Source: Phaeoceros laevis
Lineage: Eukaryota; Anthocerotophyta; Anthocerotopsida; Notothyladales
Direction of reading: 5' to 3'
Assembly (NCBI GenBank): GCA_049999765.1
Contig: JBNGIQ010009446.1
Coordinates: 191,117-223,044 of the forward strand
Length of the DNA: 31,928 nt
Shown: in pieces, positions 31,902 through 31,928 of the stretch
Numbering within the stretch: the stretch's first letter is position 1
Layout: each line of letters opens with the position of its first letter
Made by a program: the position numbers and the translations under genes
Notes under the pieces: generated by a model
The model's input: the letters and a program-made list of their open reading frames with translations, nothing else
The model's database searches: none
What the model was told of the DNA's origin: nothing

Positions 31902-31928
31902 GATGAATTCAAGAGACAGCCATGGGCA

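Noticed and set aside
1-31928. Novel bacterial-type system (CRISPR array, operon, prophage, toxin-antitoxin)
   Set aside because: All supported genes have spliceosomal introns or plant-specific families. No direct-repeat/spacer array, operon spacing or phage gene was seen.

Overview
The window reads as nuclear DNA of a land plant with a compact genome. Genes lie close together and most introns are 45-260 nt with GT-AG ends. The gene set includes a CYP701-type ent-kaurene oxidase, a plastid FtsH1/5-type protease, a COG6 subunit and an intronless PLS-class PPR protein. The best clue to lineage is that PPR gene (20367-22607). Its C-terminal domain has the KPAxA motif and a Gly-Arg-Pro end instead of Asp-Tyr-Trp. 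That variant is associated with U-to-C organelle RNA editing and is known from hornworts, some lycophytes and ferns. Together with the short introns and gene density, this points to a hornwort (Anthoceros-like). That is an inference, not a measured placement.

Layout, left to right. 1-2041: AT-rich repeats, telomere-like motifs and no supported gene. 2042-4349 (+): ent-kaurene oxidase, 7 exons. 5056-5741 (+): hotdog-fold acyl-CoA thioesterase with a peroxisomal SKL end, 3 exons. 5949-7851 (-): DUF1338 / FLO7-like putative 2-oxoadipate dioxygenase/decarboxylase, 7 exons. 8383-11584 (-): plant NSUN6-type RNA cytosine-C5 methyltransferase, 12 exons. 12415-14878 (+): FtsH1/5-type thylakoid protease, 4 exons. 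15533-18939 (+): COG6, 11 exons. 20367-22607 (+): DYW:KP-type PPR protein. 23321-23520: an exact two-copy 100-bp tandem duplication. 23656-24386 (+): GC-rich dirigent-like gene cut by a 100-N assembly gap. 24785-27040 (+): peroxisomal 4CL-like acyl-CoA synthetase, 6 exons. 27241-28158 (-): coiled-coil protein with a basic AT-hook-like tail. 29458-29990 (+): a decayed DYW-type PPR gene visible only by reading across frames. 30497-31901 (+): an unrecognised plant protein, 3 exons.

The genes are mostly independent housekeeping or metabolic loci, not a pathway cluster. Some themes recur. The ent-kaurene oxidase serves diterpenoid hormone precursor synthesis. The thioesterase and the 4CL-like enzyme both act on acyl-CoA and both end in Ser-Lys-Leu. 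FtsH, and probably the DUF1338 protein, act in plastids. The intact KP-type PPR and the dead DYW-type PPR about 7 kb away reflect birth and death in the organelle-editing factor family. Exon joins were worked out by hand from GT/AG sites, frame continuity and remembered family sequences. Joins with more than one solution are flagged.
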